Source: Symsagittifera roscoffensis (Eukaryota > Xenacoelomorpha > Acoela > Convolutidae). Taken from it: 64,000 bases of DNA. The stretch lies in contig NC_087067.1 in NCBI RefSeq assembly GCF_963678635.1, forward strand, positions 27,535,547-27,599,546. Reading direction: 5' to 3'. A model generated the notes under the pieces. The model saw nothing but the letters and a program-made list of their open reading frames with translations, had not been told where the DNA came from and did not search any database. Numbering within the stretch: the first letter of the stretch is position 1; the number at the start of each line of letters is the position of its first letter. Positions 1 through 11,739 of this stretch are shown piece by piece. A program made the position numbers and the translations under genes.

Positions 1-1102
1 CTGCGTTTTTGTCGTATTATTGCTGTGTGAAATTCAATGAGCTGTAAGGCTATATATGTTTTAACTTCGAGAATTGAATGTCAGGAAGATTTTTTTTTCA
101 AAAAGATAGTTTTATCTCTGTTTCCTTGCGCTCATTGACTTTTGCCAACCCTCTGTTGGCTATGTGTTCTAATACTGTACTTTTTTCCGTTTAAATTTTT
201 GTATTAAAAGTTGGTTGCAAACATGAGGTTTACCTAGACTTAGAATCAGGTATCAATAACACTTGCGAAACATGTAGTTTCAGGGGAGGGCTTGAAAATT
301 TAAAATTTTATTTGATCAAATTAATTTTTTTTGGCTCAGTTTGTCTGCTCTAATTTTGTCGGTTTCGTTGCCACATCACGGTTTTTACTTGTGCTGTAAG
401 CAACTCTCATTGTACTTGCAAGTGCAATTGTTCTAGGTAGTTTCAGGGGACTCAAAAGTTTAAAAACATTTTTTATATTTAAAAAAAATTCTTCATTTGC
501 CTCAACTTGTGCCTGCTCAATGATTGTCAGCTCAGTTGCCTCATCGCGGATACGTATTTTTCTTGTTCTGTAAACAACTTTCATTGACGTTGCAAGTGCA
601 GGTGTTGATTAATCTTTTTCAAGGGGGACTTGAAAGTTTTTAAATTTAATATATTTTTTCCGGCTCCTTGTCTTTTTAAAGATAGTCGGCTTTGTTTCTT
701 CTTCGAAAGTTTTGTTTTGTTGAGAACTTTATATTCAATTGTCTGGTGTTTTTGCATAAAATGAATTTCCGCCGAGACTTACGAAACTTTGTTTTTGTGG
801 ACCTAGTTTTTTTTGGCTTTTTTCATTCTTTGTCGAATTGTTTTTTATGTTTGTAATAGAAATATCTTTGTTGGCTTCATATAGTGTTTGGTTAATATTT
901 TCTTTGGTATTATACATAGTTCACTATTCACTGATTTTATGCATTCATTGTGTTATTTTACTAGCGTACTTTTTTATACTGTTCTCCCATAATTTGTTTA
1001 TCAAGAAATCAAGAGATGATAGTTAATAGCTCGCAAGCTTCACATTAGAGATCTGCTGCTCAACCAATGACATCGATCGAAACAGTATTTAATTTACTTA
1101 CG

Positions 1103-1117
1103 CTTGCGATTAGCAAG
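1103..1117 (+). repeat. Recurrent small hairpin CTTGC-n5-GCAAG
   Basis: A 5-bp stem with a five-base loop (gatta). The same hairpin, with a similar downstream tract ending near 'ctagac', recurs in other repeats at 5,282, 19,902 and 37,852. Its role is unknown. Confidence 0.5.
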
Positions 1118-2789
1118 AGTTGTCAAACGGAATGTAGACTTTTCGGGCTAACAACTAGCTTAACAAAATTGGTTGAATGAATCACTTGTCTTGCTCAATG
1201 CACTTCACTAGACATGCTCAATTTTGTGACAATTCAGTTTTAACCACTGGGTGGGTTCTAGTTACTACAGTAGTTTCAGGGGGACTTCAAACTTTTCAAA
1301 GTTTTTACAACATCATTTTTCTTTCGCCTCAACTGGTGTCTGCTCAAAGATTGTCGGTCTTGTTTCCGCTTCGTAAGTTTGTTCAGTTGCTTGACAGGTT
1401 TACCTAAAATTCCTATTTGATAAAATAATAGGACTATGAAAGTGTATCGGATCCGGTTTTTTTTATTTGGGAAAATTGTATCACTTTTTGCAAAAAAAAA
1501 AATCAGTTTTTTTCCCAAAAACCTCTACCGATTTTCAAAAATAGGGTATCCATAGAAAAATCGCCTACATTCTAGTTTGCGTGCATACTACCTTGGTCTT
1601 TTTTGCTTTACCCCTTGAATTGGAGGTTGAATTGAACGGATTTGAAAAGTTCGCCTCCATAAGCGGTTAAGCCCAAATTTTTTACACTTTAAATTATGGC
1701 ACTGGGAATTGTCAAATTTTTTTTATTTTCTGACCGTTTTTTAATCTTTTATAACTTTCCTCGAAAAAGTTATCACCCTCGGGAAAGTCAATTTTTTGAG
1801 CGTTTTTTTCTAACTTTTATGAATTTACCGAGAAATACCCTCTCATATATTTTTGGGTTCAATCCATTCAAAGGACGGCTTTGTGTCACAAAAAATAATG
1901 GCCCTCGGAAAAGTCAAACTTTTATTTTTTAACAGTTTTTCGAAACTTTTCTCGAGAACTACCCTGCCAAACTTAAGTTTTGTGTTCAATAGAAATAACA
2001 TGATGGGTGCATCTCTTCTGTATAAACGGCGACTCTTATTTTTTTCGAAACTAAAAGCTGTGAATCTCGAAAATAACAAATTTCTGATTTGTTGGCCGTT
2101 TTTCGAACTTTTCTCGATAGCTGTCCTGCCAAATTTGATATCATATGTTTAATTGACTCAAGTTGTTGAAAACTTAGCTTTATAATTTTTCACACAATTC
2201 ATTTTAGAAAAAAAAGTTATGGCTCTCAAACAAGTTGAAGTTTTAAAATTTGAACCATTTTTGGAAGTGTTTTTTTACCTTTCTCGAAAATTACCGTGCC
2301 AATTTCCTGGTTAAGTGATCAATCAAGAAATCTGATTTCGGGAACTTTCTCTACTTTACCGTCCACGATCTGATTTTAGCAGAAGAAAAATTTTTGAGAT
2401 TTGATATTGTTTTAGAAACTTGATTTTCAAAAAAATCCCTAACAAATCGGAGAAAAAATTTTTAATCGAAAAAAGCGGTTGTACGAATTTTTCTGCAGAA
2501 GCGACTACTCTTTAATTTTTTGTAAGAGAAATTTTATGTCTTTGGAAAAGTTCCAAAATCAGAATTTTTTAAGCTTATTTATTTTAGTCGAGAAACAACT
2601 AAGATTTTGGACAGTCCTGTTTTTTGAAATTACGCATTAGTATAACAAGTTCAAAACATATAAATAACTTAGCCGAACCTTAGCTATCTTTCATCGAGAC
2701 ATACAAAACTTTTGGTTCAATTAGTTTTTTTCTACTTTTTTCTCTTTTTTGTCTTATGCTTTTTATGATTGTGTTGTATCGCAAGTGGT

Positions 2790-2806
2790 GCGAAGCTCCG
2801 CTTCGC
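2790..2806 (+). repeat. Terminal hairpin of family-1 repeat
   Basis: GCGAAGC-tcc-GCTTCGC is a perfect 7-bp stem with a 3-base loop, followed by 'ctctg' and a T-run. Related hairpins with the same 'gcaagtggtgcgaag' lead-in or 'cctctg' tail occur at 6,706-6,718, about 18,408-18,426 and 21,022-21,039. It probably marks the 3' end of the repeat. It resembles Helitron-type 3' hairpins, but no CTRR end is visible. Confidence 0.5.
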
Positions 2807-2820
2807 CTCTGTTTTTTTTG

Positions 2821-3639
2821 AAAAGAAAAAATATCAATTGAAAAAACTTATTTCTAGTAGATTTTTGATAATACATGATTTATGCGTCAGACAACTTATA
2901 TATTCAATTTGAAATATTCAATTTGAAATAAACCTAAGAATTAATTTGGATAAAGGTTATTGAAAACGGCACACGCTATTCCGTTTCAACCTATACTGTC
3001 TTATCCTATTTTACACATTATGTATCGCATCTTTACTCTTTTTAATGCACATAACATTTACCCATCTTTTTGAAAAATCCGAAAAAATATATCCGAACAG
3101 ATCAAATGACCATAATTTTGATCAAAGACTAATTGCCGCACGTTAAATAAAATATCAAAGCAACGTTTAATTAGCTTGTTCAAAATCCAAATAGTTCAAA
3201 GCATGAAGGAACCTCAGAATTAAGTGCTTGAATCTGTTTTCCTTGTAGCTATTCCATAAAATAATAAAAGTCAAGTATATTTTAGTCGCTTCAGCTTAGT
3301 TGATAATGCATGTGCTCTAATATGAAATGTTTAAAAGATCAAATCACCGTGCAGTCAAAAGTTTCTATCTGAAACTCGAAAATACTGAGGTTCCTTGATT
3401 GAACAAAAAAGGGAGTATAGACGCCCCAGTGCCAAGCCAACGCGGTACTGGGAGATGGTGTGAAGGAAGAGGATAGATATTTGTTTGTTGTTGGTCTCTA
3501 TCATCTCCCAGAATATCAGTCTTTAGGCATACCAGGTTATCAGAACTGTATGTTTCAAAGAAATTTAATTGAATCTTTTGAAAATTCACAAACATTTAAG
3601 GGCTGGCGATTATTTATTTCTGTAGTTTCCTGGTTGATG
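2821..3639. other. Unassigned AT-rich stretch
   Basis: I see no gene, RNA or recognisable transposon here. The overlapping short ORFs at 3,365-3,642 on both strands lack known motifs and have no splice or codon support. Confidence 0.5.
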
Positions 3640-4560
3640 TGACTTTTTAGAAATAGGAATCAACCTCATAGTTTTTCACTAACCGTAACGTTCATGTCAA
3701 ACGGTCAGTAACTTCGTCTAACTCATAAGCTCGAAACGTATTGCCAGAATGAGCTTTAGAGTCAAAATCAGCTTGTGATTGCCTTCAAATAAGCGCTTCC
3801 TTACTTTTATGGTTGATGGTGTGAGTTAGGTGAAAGAAGCAAATGCTGGGTTATTAGAAAAAGATCCAAGAAAGCGTTGAGCGGTGCTCGTTCGATGTCG
3901 GAGATTCCTCTGTGGCGCTGCTCTGTGAGATAGTTTTGACAGACGGTTCATGAATTTATAGTAGGTGTGCTCAGTTTATGAGGAGCAGAGCATAGCCGCA
4001 GGACTGGTAAAAGCCAGCTATGTGTCGATGAACGGTATATATCTGGTAAATCTGCATCGGACAAATTTTGAGTGTGCTATCGCAATACCAGAGATCAGTG
4101 TTGAGTTGGAGGTTATTTTCATTGTCGCGATCGCCAAAAATAAACACTCTTTCACTATGTTCAACCCCGCTAGCGAATATGTAAAATTTTTCAAATTGTT
4201 GAAGCAGTTGGAAGTGTGTCAAATATTGGCGTGGCGAAGGGCCTTTCAATCGTTTTGTGTCGATTGAGCGCCCTTTCAATGGCAGAGTGCAAAGGTAAAA
4301 CCAGTTGGACGGCTTTCTCATCAGCCACTGGTTGGCATAGGGTATGAGTGGCCGTAGTCATGTTTTGTAGATATCAGATGTTCTCTGAGTGATTGCAGTC
4401 ACCTTGCAAATAAGGTAGTGCCAACGTGATCGCACATCGTTGCCAATCTTTTTTCTTCTTCTTCCTTTTTCGCGACTTCATGTCCATCTAGGATGTCTTT
4501 GCGATTCCACTGTTCGTTGCCATTCTGCTTCTTGCTTTTTCGTGAATTCAAATTCATGTC
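3640..4560 (-). pseudogene. Decayed MULE-type transposase fragment
   Basis: The best-preserved piece is the open - strand frame from 4,321 to 3,971 (116 codons). It holds a run matching the start of the DDE core of Mutator-like (MULE) transposases of invertebrates: an aromatic-rich lead with 'ERVFIFGD', then 'LWYCDSTLKICP', 'YQIYTVH' and 'CGYALL'. In the family this block carries the first catalytic Asp ('W.ADGTFK.CP') and the 'LYTIHG...P.VYALLP' strand. Downstream (3,970-3,640) weak transposase-like sequence continues with frame changes. Upstream to about 4,560 there may be a remnant of the FLYWCH/N-terminal region, which I cannot confirm. No terminal inverted repeats or target duplications are visible, so this is an internal relic. 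The family assignment rests on motif recall and is fairly secure for the core, weak for the flanks. Confidence 0.65.
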
Positions 4561-4809
4561 CCTTCGGGATAAGCGTTTTCCAATTTCGCTATGTTAATCT
4601 CCAAGTCTATCGCATCACTCGGTTACCATGCCTTTTGTGCTCTCATGCCTATATGTACTGCGGTATGAGTCGATGAGCACGTAGAGGACTTTTGAGTTCA
4701 GGAACCCCACAACGGGGTTCAAGAGAGCCACAGCGGCATGGACAGGACCTGGTACCAAGGGGTTTAATTTCAAAAAAGTAATAACAATCAAAAGTATCAT
4801 ACCCAATTA

Positions 4810-6015
4810 CTTATCAGCTAATTGAAATAGAAACAAGTTGGTTAAAGGAAATATTTTTTGCCTATCATCTAAATTTTTTTGCTTTCATTTACATATTTGG
4901 TAATGTCAGTCTCATTTCTCCGGGTTCAAATGGCAATAAGTGATTTTCACCAAAAATGTATCTCTTAAAATTGATCAATATAGCACCTCAGTTTGCAACA
5001 AGGAATTTTTCAGTTTTTTTGCCGAAGGTTATCGTGTTCATAAGTTTCTTTGACTTGCATGTATTGTAATTTTAAAAAAGTTTGAATTTTGAGCAAGTTG
5101 GTACACTAAGTTATTTTGAACTTTACTCACATTGTGCACGTCCCGGTCACAGTGCCTCTGTGTTTCAATTTCAATTCAAAAATAGTTGCTAAAAAGAAGG
5201 CGTATAACGCTTTCGAAAACAAATTTTTTATTGAAGCGAAAAAGCGTGAATTACTTATACTTTAAAAAATGGATTTTTTTTTTGCGATAAGCAAGGGTAT
5301 CGCCATCGGGTACTAGATTTTTACCGCAAATAGTTCTGTGCAAAGTATCTACAAGGAATGACCTTAAGTTTATATGCAATTTTCCATCTGCTAGAAATTA
5401 GGCAAAAAGGCCCTCTCCATTAATGAATGCAGAAATGGTGCAAAAACGTGATCGATTTCAAGCTTCGAAAGTGGAATTTACTTTTTGGAATTTCCAGCGG
5501 AATTTCTTTTTTCATTTAAATCCAGTTTTCTCAAATTGGGTTAATGCCATCAAGAACGCCAGTTATAATTTGCTCTTTACACTTTCGAGCATTAGTGACC
5601 GTAGTGTATTAGTATGACTAGTCTTTTTTTCGAAACTAAGTAGCAAACATTGGTTCCATTTTTGGTGGGTGGGACCTTAACGGTTTTTTGATAACATGTG
5701 CTTTGACATTCGATCAGTAATAAGTTAACAGTTGATGCCTTTTTAAATCATCAAATGAAGCGCGCATTTTTTTCAAACGTAACAATCATAAAAACTCGAT
5801 TTCAGGGATTTTTTGAAATGCATAATTTGCACATAATGTGGCTTTATTATTTGATTACTAATATCAAACTTAGTCTGGATGCCGTCATCTTGTATTCCAA
5901 ATTATTACATAAAAAATTGTGTCTATTCGAATTTGGTGCCACTTTTCCTGCATAGCATTGGCAGTTTTTAGCAAATGTAGCTGCTTTAGCTGTGACTTTT
6001 GTTTGCCGATTGCTA
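4810..6015. other. Unassigned stretch with one recurrent hairpin
   Basis: AT-rich and without a recognisable gene. At 5,282-5,295 it carries a copy of the recurrent TGCGATAAGCA hairpin, followed by 'atcgggtactaga' and 'ccgcaaa', as in the repeats at 16.6 and 19.9 kb. The small ORFs at 5,423-5,617 and 5,755-5,955 show no motif. Confidence 0.4.
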
Positions 6016-6020
6016 AGTGT

Positions 6021-6088
6021 TCGTGGCCTAGAGGGCAAGGCGTGAGTTTCTAAATCTCGAGGTTGAAGATTTGAATCCTATACGTAGC
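6021..6088 (+). repeat. tRNA-like SINE head (A and B boxes)
   Basis: The sequence has a tRNA-like layout. An A-box-like 'tggcctagaggg' at about 6,026 is followed some 40 bases later by a B-box-like 'gatttgaatcct', the spacing of an internal RNA polymerase III promoter. A clean cloverleaf cannot be drawn by eye, so a functional tRNA is unlikely. I read it as the 5' head of a tRNA-derived SINE, or a decayed tRNA gene. A similar head lies at 16,685-16,757. The HINE-like element begins about 30 bases downstream. Confidence 0.5.
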
Positions 6089-6117
6089 AAAGTTTTAAAA
6101 ATTCGAGGCTAATTTTT

Positions 6118-6650
6118 GTTGTTCCGACTTTCGATACAAAAGTAACGGAATATTTGTGCTCGGGGTGGGTTTTTCTTTCTTCAGACAAATTTCGACTTTT
6201 TAAGTAGCCATTTTTGACGGATTTTTTTTATATCATTCGAAAAGTATTGTTGTCCTGAGCTCAAATTTGATAGATATTTTAGCTGTGAGCATTTTCGTGA
6301 AGTTACGGGGGTTTGAAGATTGCCATTTTAGCCAATTTGGGACAATTAACGCGCGATATATTTCGCGCTATTAACGCGTAAGCGGAGAGTTAATCCGTCT
6401 TAGCAATCGTTCCAAATTGGTTAAAAGAAGTTTATTTGCCATAATTGGTTTGTTACAAGGAGCGAAATTTATCCTTTTGTACTTTATATGGCGTGTGGGG
6501 TGATGATTTTCATAAAAAATTTCAAATTTTAGAAAAAAAAGTTTTACATTGTTTTATTTCATTGAGTTTTTTAATGTTATTATTGCTCCATAAACCTTAA
6601 AAGGCAGTCGAAACCTTCAGGGCTTCGCCCTGATACGAGCAGTCTTGTTA
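6118..6650 (+). mobile_element. HINE/Helentron-like non-autonomous element, copy 1
   Basis: This ~530-bp element aligns along its length with the one at 11,740-12,228. Both start 'ttgttccgactttcg' and run through 'cggaatattt', 'tgctcgg' and 'gggggtttga'. Both end with a degenerate reverse complement of the start (gcagtcgaaac here), the hairpin CAGGGCttcGCCCTG (6,618-6,632) and 'gatacgagcagtcttg' before TT. A subterminal inverted repeat plus a 3' hairpin near the end, without classical terminal inverted repeats, is the architecture of Helentron-associated interspersed elements (HINEs, for example Drosophila DINE-1). It has no coding capacity. The family name is inference from structure only. 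Confidence 0.55.
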
Positions 6651-6659
6651 TTTTTTATT

Positions 6660-7718
6660 TCAGTTGATATAGCTGGTTTTTTATCGTGTTCTCGCTAGTG
6701 TTTGCGAAGCGCAGCTTCCCCTCTGTGTTTCATGAGTCTTTGCCAACTGTCTGCTGACTATGTTTTTGTTTTCGAATTTAAATTTGCTTCTGTGTTAGAT
6801 GAAATTGTTCCGCAGAGAGAATTTTTTTTGGCAATGAGAGAGAATCGCATTGAACTAAACTTTGGTTGTCTTTCTTGCCGCATACCGATCTTGTTCCAAG
6901 TGATGTTATGGTATCTGAAGAAATCTGTTCAAATTGTAAAATTTTAATTTGACGAATCTTCTTTTTTTTTAAAAAAAAGTGGATGTCGTTCATAAGGTGA
7001 TGAAATTCGTCTAATAGGATGTGAATTTAAAGTTCAGTTGAGTTGCAAAATTTAGTATTAATGGGATTGAGTTGGATGCAATACGAGCCATTCGATCGGA
7101 TGGCGGATGGAAAGCGAATATTTGAAGACTAGATTCTCTGAAAATTTATTTGATACCAATTAGTAAAATTACACGGGCGCGTTCTATTTGTTAATCCATT
7201 TCCCAGAACTGAGAAGCTGGCAGACAGTTTTTAACTGAAGGGTGCGCTAAATTTAAATATATTCGAATGTACTTGGAATGAACTTCCAAGGAGCAGTTTT
7301 GTTTGGATTTCAAAGGAAGTCATTAAGTCATATTATAATAACATATGCTCAGGAAGCGCCATTTTTTGTTCAGGCTGCTTTTATATGTAACGGTACTTAA
7401 TGTAATTATCCTAACCTCAATATTTTTGAAGTGCTTAGTAAAGCAAGCCTTATTTGTGAAACTGAATGTTTGCAGAGAATAAGATGACAAACGATGTCTA
7501 CTTGACGAAATATTTTCATGGAAGAAGCCCAAAACCCGCTTTATAGTTTTTTTTAATTCAAAATGTTCTTCCAAAATTAACATTAAGTTTGATCGAAATA
7601 AACATGTCAAAATAAGGATAGCCGACTGAAAGAAGCAGAGAATGTTCCAACCAGAGTAGTAGTAAAAGATAAAAGTTTTTTTTTGCTAGAATTTTTTGCT
7701 TGGCTTATTCGACAGTAA
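6660..7718. other. Unassigned stretch
   Basis: No gene recognised. A family-1-type hairpin (gaagc-gca-gcttc) with its 'cctctgtg' tail lies at 6,706-6,723, so the first part may be a fragment of that repeat. The rest shows nothing I can name. Confidence 0.4.
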
Positions 7719-8584
7719 TAATAAAATAGGAAAATTGGGAACAAGTTTTTGTAGAAAAATGACTAAAAAAACCCAAAGACTACGTGAAAAATAACGTTAA
7801 AACTTTGAGTGTGCTCGCATTCAAATCATGATTTTACAGAAAATTGATTAGTCAGGAGGGCAATGATGTTCTGTTTATTGAAACGTAAGGGCTTGAATGA
7901 TGCGACTTCCGTGACAGCTTCTCCTTTTTTATTTGTTTTTGGTGTTTTGTAGTAATAGCATGTGTCTTGTCCGTTTTTTTGGGTACTGCTGATTAGAATT
8001 CGGATAGGTAATAGGCAATTTTTTGAAGACATTAGACACTAAATATGTGATCGGAAATGCAAATCTTGTTGGATATGACCTGCAAATATGTGATGGCCAA
8101 AACCTACATACCAAATTGTCGAACTTTCAAGAATGCATTTCTTGTGCATTTTTCGAAGTTTTTGAATTATGGTAATTAGTTATGCATTTTTGGACATTAA
8201 AGACTCCCATTTGTTTTCTTTTTATATACCTATGTACGAAAAAGCATTAGTTTGTAGACCTAATTTCCGGCGACCAAAAAAATCTGTCAAGTACAAAATA
8301 ATGCCGAGTTACTTAGAGGGTGCTGTTTTTTGTTATAATAATAATTAATTCTACTTATATTCTGCGATTTATCCGGAGAAAATTATAGATTGAAGAAAAA
8401 ATTAGAAATTTTGAACTCTTATCTTTCGTTTCTCTTGCATCGTTTTAATATGTTTCTTAAAGAAAATAGTAAAAAAAAGCAAAAAAAGAAATCAGATTTC
8501 AATTGATAAAAATTTTCTCGGGCTTACGATTAATAAAATAGGAAAATTGGGAACAAATTTTTGTAGAAAAATGACTAAAAAAAC
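7719..8584. repeat. 54-bp direct repeats flanking a 758-bp insert
   Basis: Positions 7,719-7,772 and 8,531-8,584 are the same 54 bases (starting 'taataaaatagg', ending 'gactaaaaaaac') with one mismatch. Between them lies a 758-bp segment that has a second copy at 12,670-13,467 without this flank. Either the segment inserted into one unit of a tandem duplication, or insertion made an unusually long target duplication. The 54-bp sequence itself belongs to the family-2 repeat that continues to the right. Confidence 0.75.
7773..8530. repeat. Dispersed repeat X, copy 1
   Basis: Highly similar to 12,670-13,467 over its whole length. Both begin 'agactacgtgaaaaataac' and end 'tctcgggcttacgatt'. This copy lacks about 25 bases present in the other near its right end, and carries point changes. 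Neither copy has a long ORF. The ends show no inverted repeat, no poly-A tail and no CTRR, so the transposition class is unclear. Confidence 0.75.
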
Positions 8585-9020
8585 GAAAAAAAAAATGCAA
8601 AGTTTGGTTTTTTTGCGGAAATTTTTTGAATTTTTGAAAGTTCTTGATTCCCAAAATGGCGCAAACAAACCATAAAAACTAACTTTACTCGGAAAACACT
8701 AAGATTTCACGGCTCAAATTATGCATAGTTAAGCTATTTTTAGCCTGCTCGCTCACCTTATTCGCTCGATGCTTGATCCAAAATCAAAAATTTGAAACTG
8801 GTTTTCTCGACACTGAGAAGTTTTGTTCGATTTCGATTTTTAAATGTCGTTCGAATCACGAATGATAGGGCTTTTCCATGATATATCACTCGATGTTTTC
8901 CGATGATTATTTGTGGTACCTGATTTTGCGTGAAAAACAAAAAGAAAAGTTAAAAAAAAACACAATACACCCGAATACAAAGTTTCTTCTCATTTTCAAT
9001 GGTCGGAGCAATAAGTGTCA
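8531..9020 (+). repeat. Family-2 dispersed repeat
   Basis: The repeat is marked by 'gattcccaaaatggcgc' (8,646), then 'aaactggttttctcg', 'cgttcgaatcacgaatgat', 'tggtacctgattttgcgtg', 'acacccgaatacaaag' and 'cattttcaatggtcgg'. Diverged copies lie at 25.4-27.1 kb (+), 22.3-22.6 kb (-), about 37.1-37.3 kb (-) and 51.5-51.6 kb (+). I see no coding capacity. Confidence 0.6.
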
Positions 9021-9029
9021 ACAAATATA

Positions 9030-10977
9030 TATTATTTCATCTAGTAGTATTCCTTTCCATATAGCACTGTTGACACTTGTATTTTTATCTGAGTTGATGT
9101 CACAAATCTTGTTCTTCTTTTTGGAAGACACCTCTGATTAAACTGAGTATGCCTAAAAGGTTATGCCAACGAATGTGATTACGTGTCTATTACACTGAAA
9201 GCGATTAAGAAGCTCTGGAATGAAATATGGAAAACAGTTTTATGGGGTTTGGATTTAAGTAATTCCGACCCTTAAGTATTTCCAGAGGCGCCAACTATTG
9301 TTGTGGGGAGAGTTCGAGTCGAAAAAGCGCTAAACTTTGGTAAAACTTCAAAACGTGATCTTGGCGTTTTTGGTTTGTTTTCAAAATGGCGTTCTTCGAT
9401 TGTTTTCGAACATTCTAGTAAATAGCGAGAAAAATCATGAAAGTTATAAATCATATTAGTTAACATTACTAAAAGGTCGACAAAATTTTCCTCCCAACCG
9501 CGAGAAAATCTTAGATCCGGTCCTTTTTCTAAACTTTTATTCCAAAATTTGAACCATTTAAACGAGCATGTTTGGCCCTTACCTTGCATTGTTTTTTGTA
9601 AGCTGTTACCTTGATAGCTTGATGTTGAAGTTAATCAGAAATCGATTTATTTTCCAGGTGAAGGCTTGGGAGCGTCACTACGTCGACTGTTTTGGATCCC
9701 AAGGAAGACAATGAAAATCGAAAAATGCTATCAAAACGGACAGATTTCAAATGAGCAGGCAAAACCCATTCAAACTTCAATTTAACCACCCATTTCCATT
9801 GTATCTTCAAATACAAATTTTATGACGGCGGCCTATTCTAGTGTCAAGTTTAAGGACTTGTTCTTAAATCTCTGGAGAACTGATATTAAATTTCAACAAA
9901 AAATAAAACTATTAGGATCCAATTATCTGATGGATGGGATAGATTCACAGATGTAATTTCATTAGAACATCATTTGGATGAAATTGAAGCCCTCGCTATG
10001 TACATCAATTGATGCGATCTTAGATGTGTGTGACTTGTTACGATGAAAATTATCATGACTATCGATCGCTCTCTCCGATATCGATTAAGCCTGTACATAT
10101 TGGTGTAACGAAAAAACGATCAGCTCATTGTTGTTCTGTCGGGTACAGTAGATGTTTGGACTGCCATTCGGCTGGTTTCGTGGAAAGAATTTCTTTTCTG
10201 ATGCCGCCAAATATGTGAAAAACTATGAATACATATCACAACTGAGCTTAATGTAGTATACTCGTTTTGTGGCGCAATTAGTATTTTTTTCAGTGAAATG
10301 GCTGGAATTTAATTCGGGACATTATTATTATTGTTACCACTACTATTATCATTACTTCACTTTTGTGACGTTTGAATCTCGTTGAATTTTTGTTGTAGTC
10401 GTTATATCAGATTATAATTAACAATTTATTTTTATATCTTTTGGAGCAAGCCGCGCTAAGAACACTCAAAATTCTGGAATAGATGACAAAAACTGAAGAC
10501 TTTTAAGTTAATTAAGATAAAATTCAAATAGACGCGCAAAAGCGAATTTAGATTAGAACCGTAAATTAAAATGAAACTAAATAAATGTGGCGTTTTAAAG
10601 TGCGCGTTGATGATTGTGAACAGACTCTCATTCACAATCACCTACCGAGCTAATTTTGAAAAAAAGGTAATATGCGAGTCATTCAGTTAGATGAAGACGT
10701 TTTTTGCTAAATAGAATGAATGAATTTGTCAGTGCTGGAGTTTTAGTGAATAATCAGCCATTGTTGACAAACAATCAAAATATAATCAATTTAGGCAAAC
10801 TACAGTAGATATGTTAGGAAACTAACGATGCTGATTAAATGAAGACGCTACCAGACGATACAAGATATTGCTTTTAATAAATTTTTTCATACCTGAATAG
10901 GTTTTGTATTCAAGTCTGGCGAATTTGATAAAATTGCATTAGTATGAATTTTAAAAAAAGTTATACGAAACTGTATA
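9030..10977. other. Unassigned stretch
   Basis: No gene, RNA or transposon is recognised. The - strand ORFs at 9,272-9,589 (105 codons) and 9,631-9,816, and the + strand ORF at 10,024-10,218, lack known motifs. They could be chance or relics of an unknown element. Confidence 0.4.
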
Positions 10978-11739
10978 AATGTCGCGTAGGATTACGTCTC
11001 AAATGGCATAATTCCCAAATAGCATAAAATGAAAGGTTTCCCAAATGGCTTAGTTTTCATGCAACAGTTGCATTGAAAAAATCAAGAACAACTTTTTCGT
11101 GAACAATGTGAGAAAATTAGTCAAGTTGTCAATTCAAATTTTGATTGTGATTTTTTCTTAAAATTTTTCATCAAAAGCGAAAAGCATAAGCTTGCGGTTA
11201 TTGATAAGCGGATCTTGTTAACTATTTCCCCCTTTTGGACTTTGTTAACTATTTCCCCACCAGTGCATGTATTATTTTTGACAACCATTTCTGTATAAAA
11301 CATGCATTTCAAAAATGTCAACAATTGATTGGGTTTTCATTTTCGCGCGTTTTTATTTGTATAACTCACTATTTATATAACACCTTCATAAAAAATTTTT
11401 AATTATGTATATTTTCTGAAAATTGTTTTAAGCTATTGAAAATGTGGCCGCCAAAGTTGAATTTCTGAAAATCGAAATAGGGGGAGAAATAGTTAACAAG
11501 ATCATAATAAGCTTCTTGTAGTCAACTTTCCGACAAATTTGTCACTTAAAATTTGTTTGGAAGCTATTAATTCCAAATCTTGTTTACATGTTTTCGTTCC
11601 TGGCAAAATGTTAGAATTAGAAAATGATAAAAACGTTTGAATTGCAATGATAACTTGAAATTTATGCCACTTAGGAAAAATTTCATTTTTCTGCCATTTG
11701 GGAATTATGCAATTTGGGAAGCTAATGTAGCGTAACATA
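10978..11739. mobile_element. Long inverted-repeat (foldback/MITE-like) element
   Basis: The left end (10,978 onward: 'ggcataattcccaaat', then 'gaaaggtttcccaaatgg') is matched by the reverse complement of the right end (before 11,739: 'ccatttgggaattatgc', 'atgtagcgtaacat'). A second matched pair, 'cttgttaactatttc' at about 11,214-11,230 and its complement near 11,490-11,502, lies at the corresponding inner position. The inverted repeats are therefore about 260-285 bp, diverged, around a ~220-bp centre. There is no ORF of note. The adjoining HINE-like element starts within a few bases of the right end, so one probably inserted next to the other. Confidence 0.6.

Larger units (their letters stand above)
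60..2820 (+). repeat. Composite dispersed repeat, copy 1 (family 1)
   Basis: This gene-free stretch is built from two kinds of degenerate repeated module. From about 270 to 1,400 a module of roughly 160 bp recurs (near 270, 430, 600 and 1,260): 'gtttcaggggg', a T-rich run, 'ggctca', 'ctgctcaaagattgtcggc', then 'catcgcgg'. From about 1,690 to 2,580 a second module recurs: 'ttatggc', an A/T run, 'cgaacttttctcgagaa', 'ccctgccaaa' and 'gttcaat'. The same modules reappear near 16.8-17.3 kb, 19.9-21.0 kb and 47.7-49.0 kb. Short ORFs here are low-complexity and differ between copies, so I do not regard them as genes. The autonomous partner, if any, is not recognisable. Confidence 0.6.

Noticed and set aside
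1177-2152. Short ORFs on both strands
   Set aside because: They fall in degenerate repeat modules whose other copies do not keep the frames.
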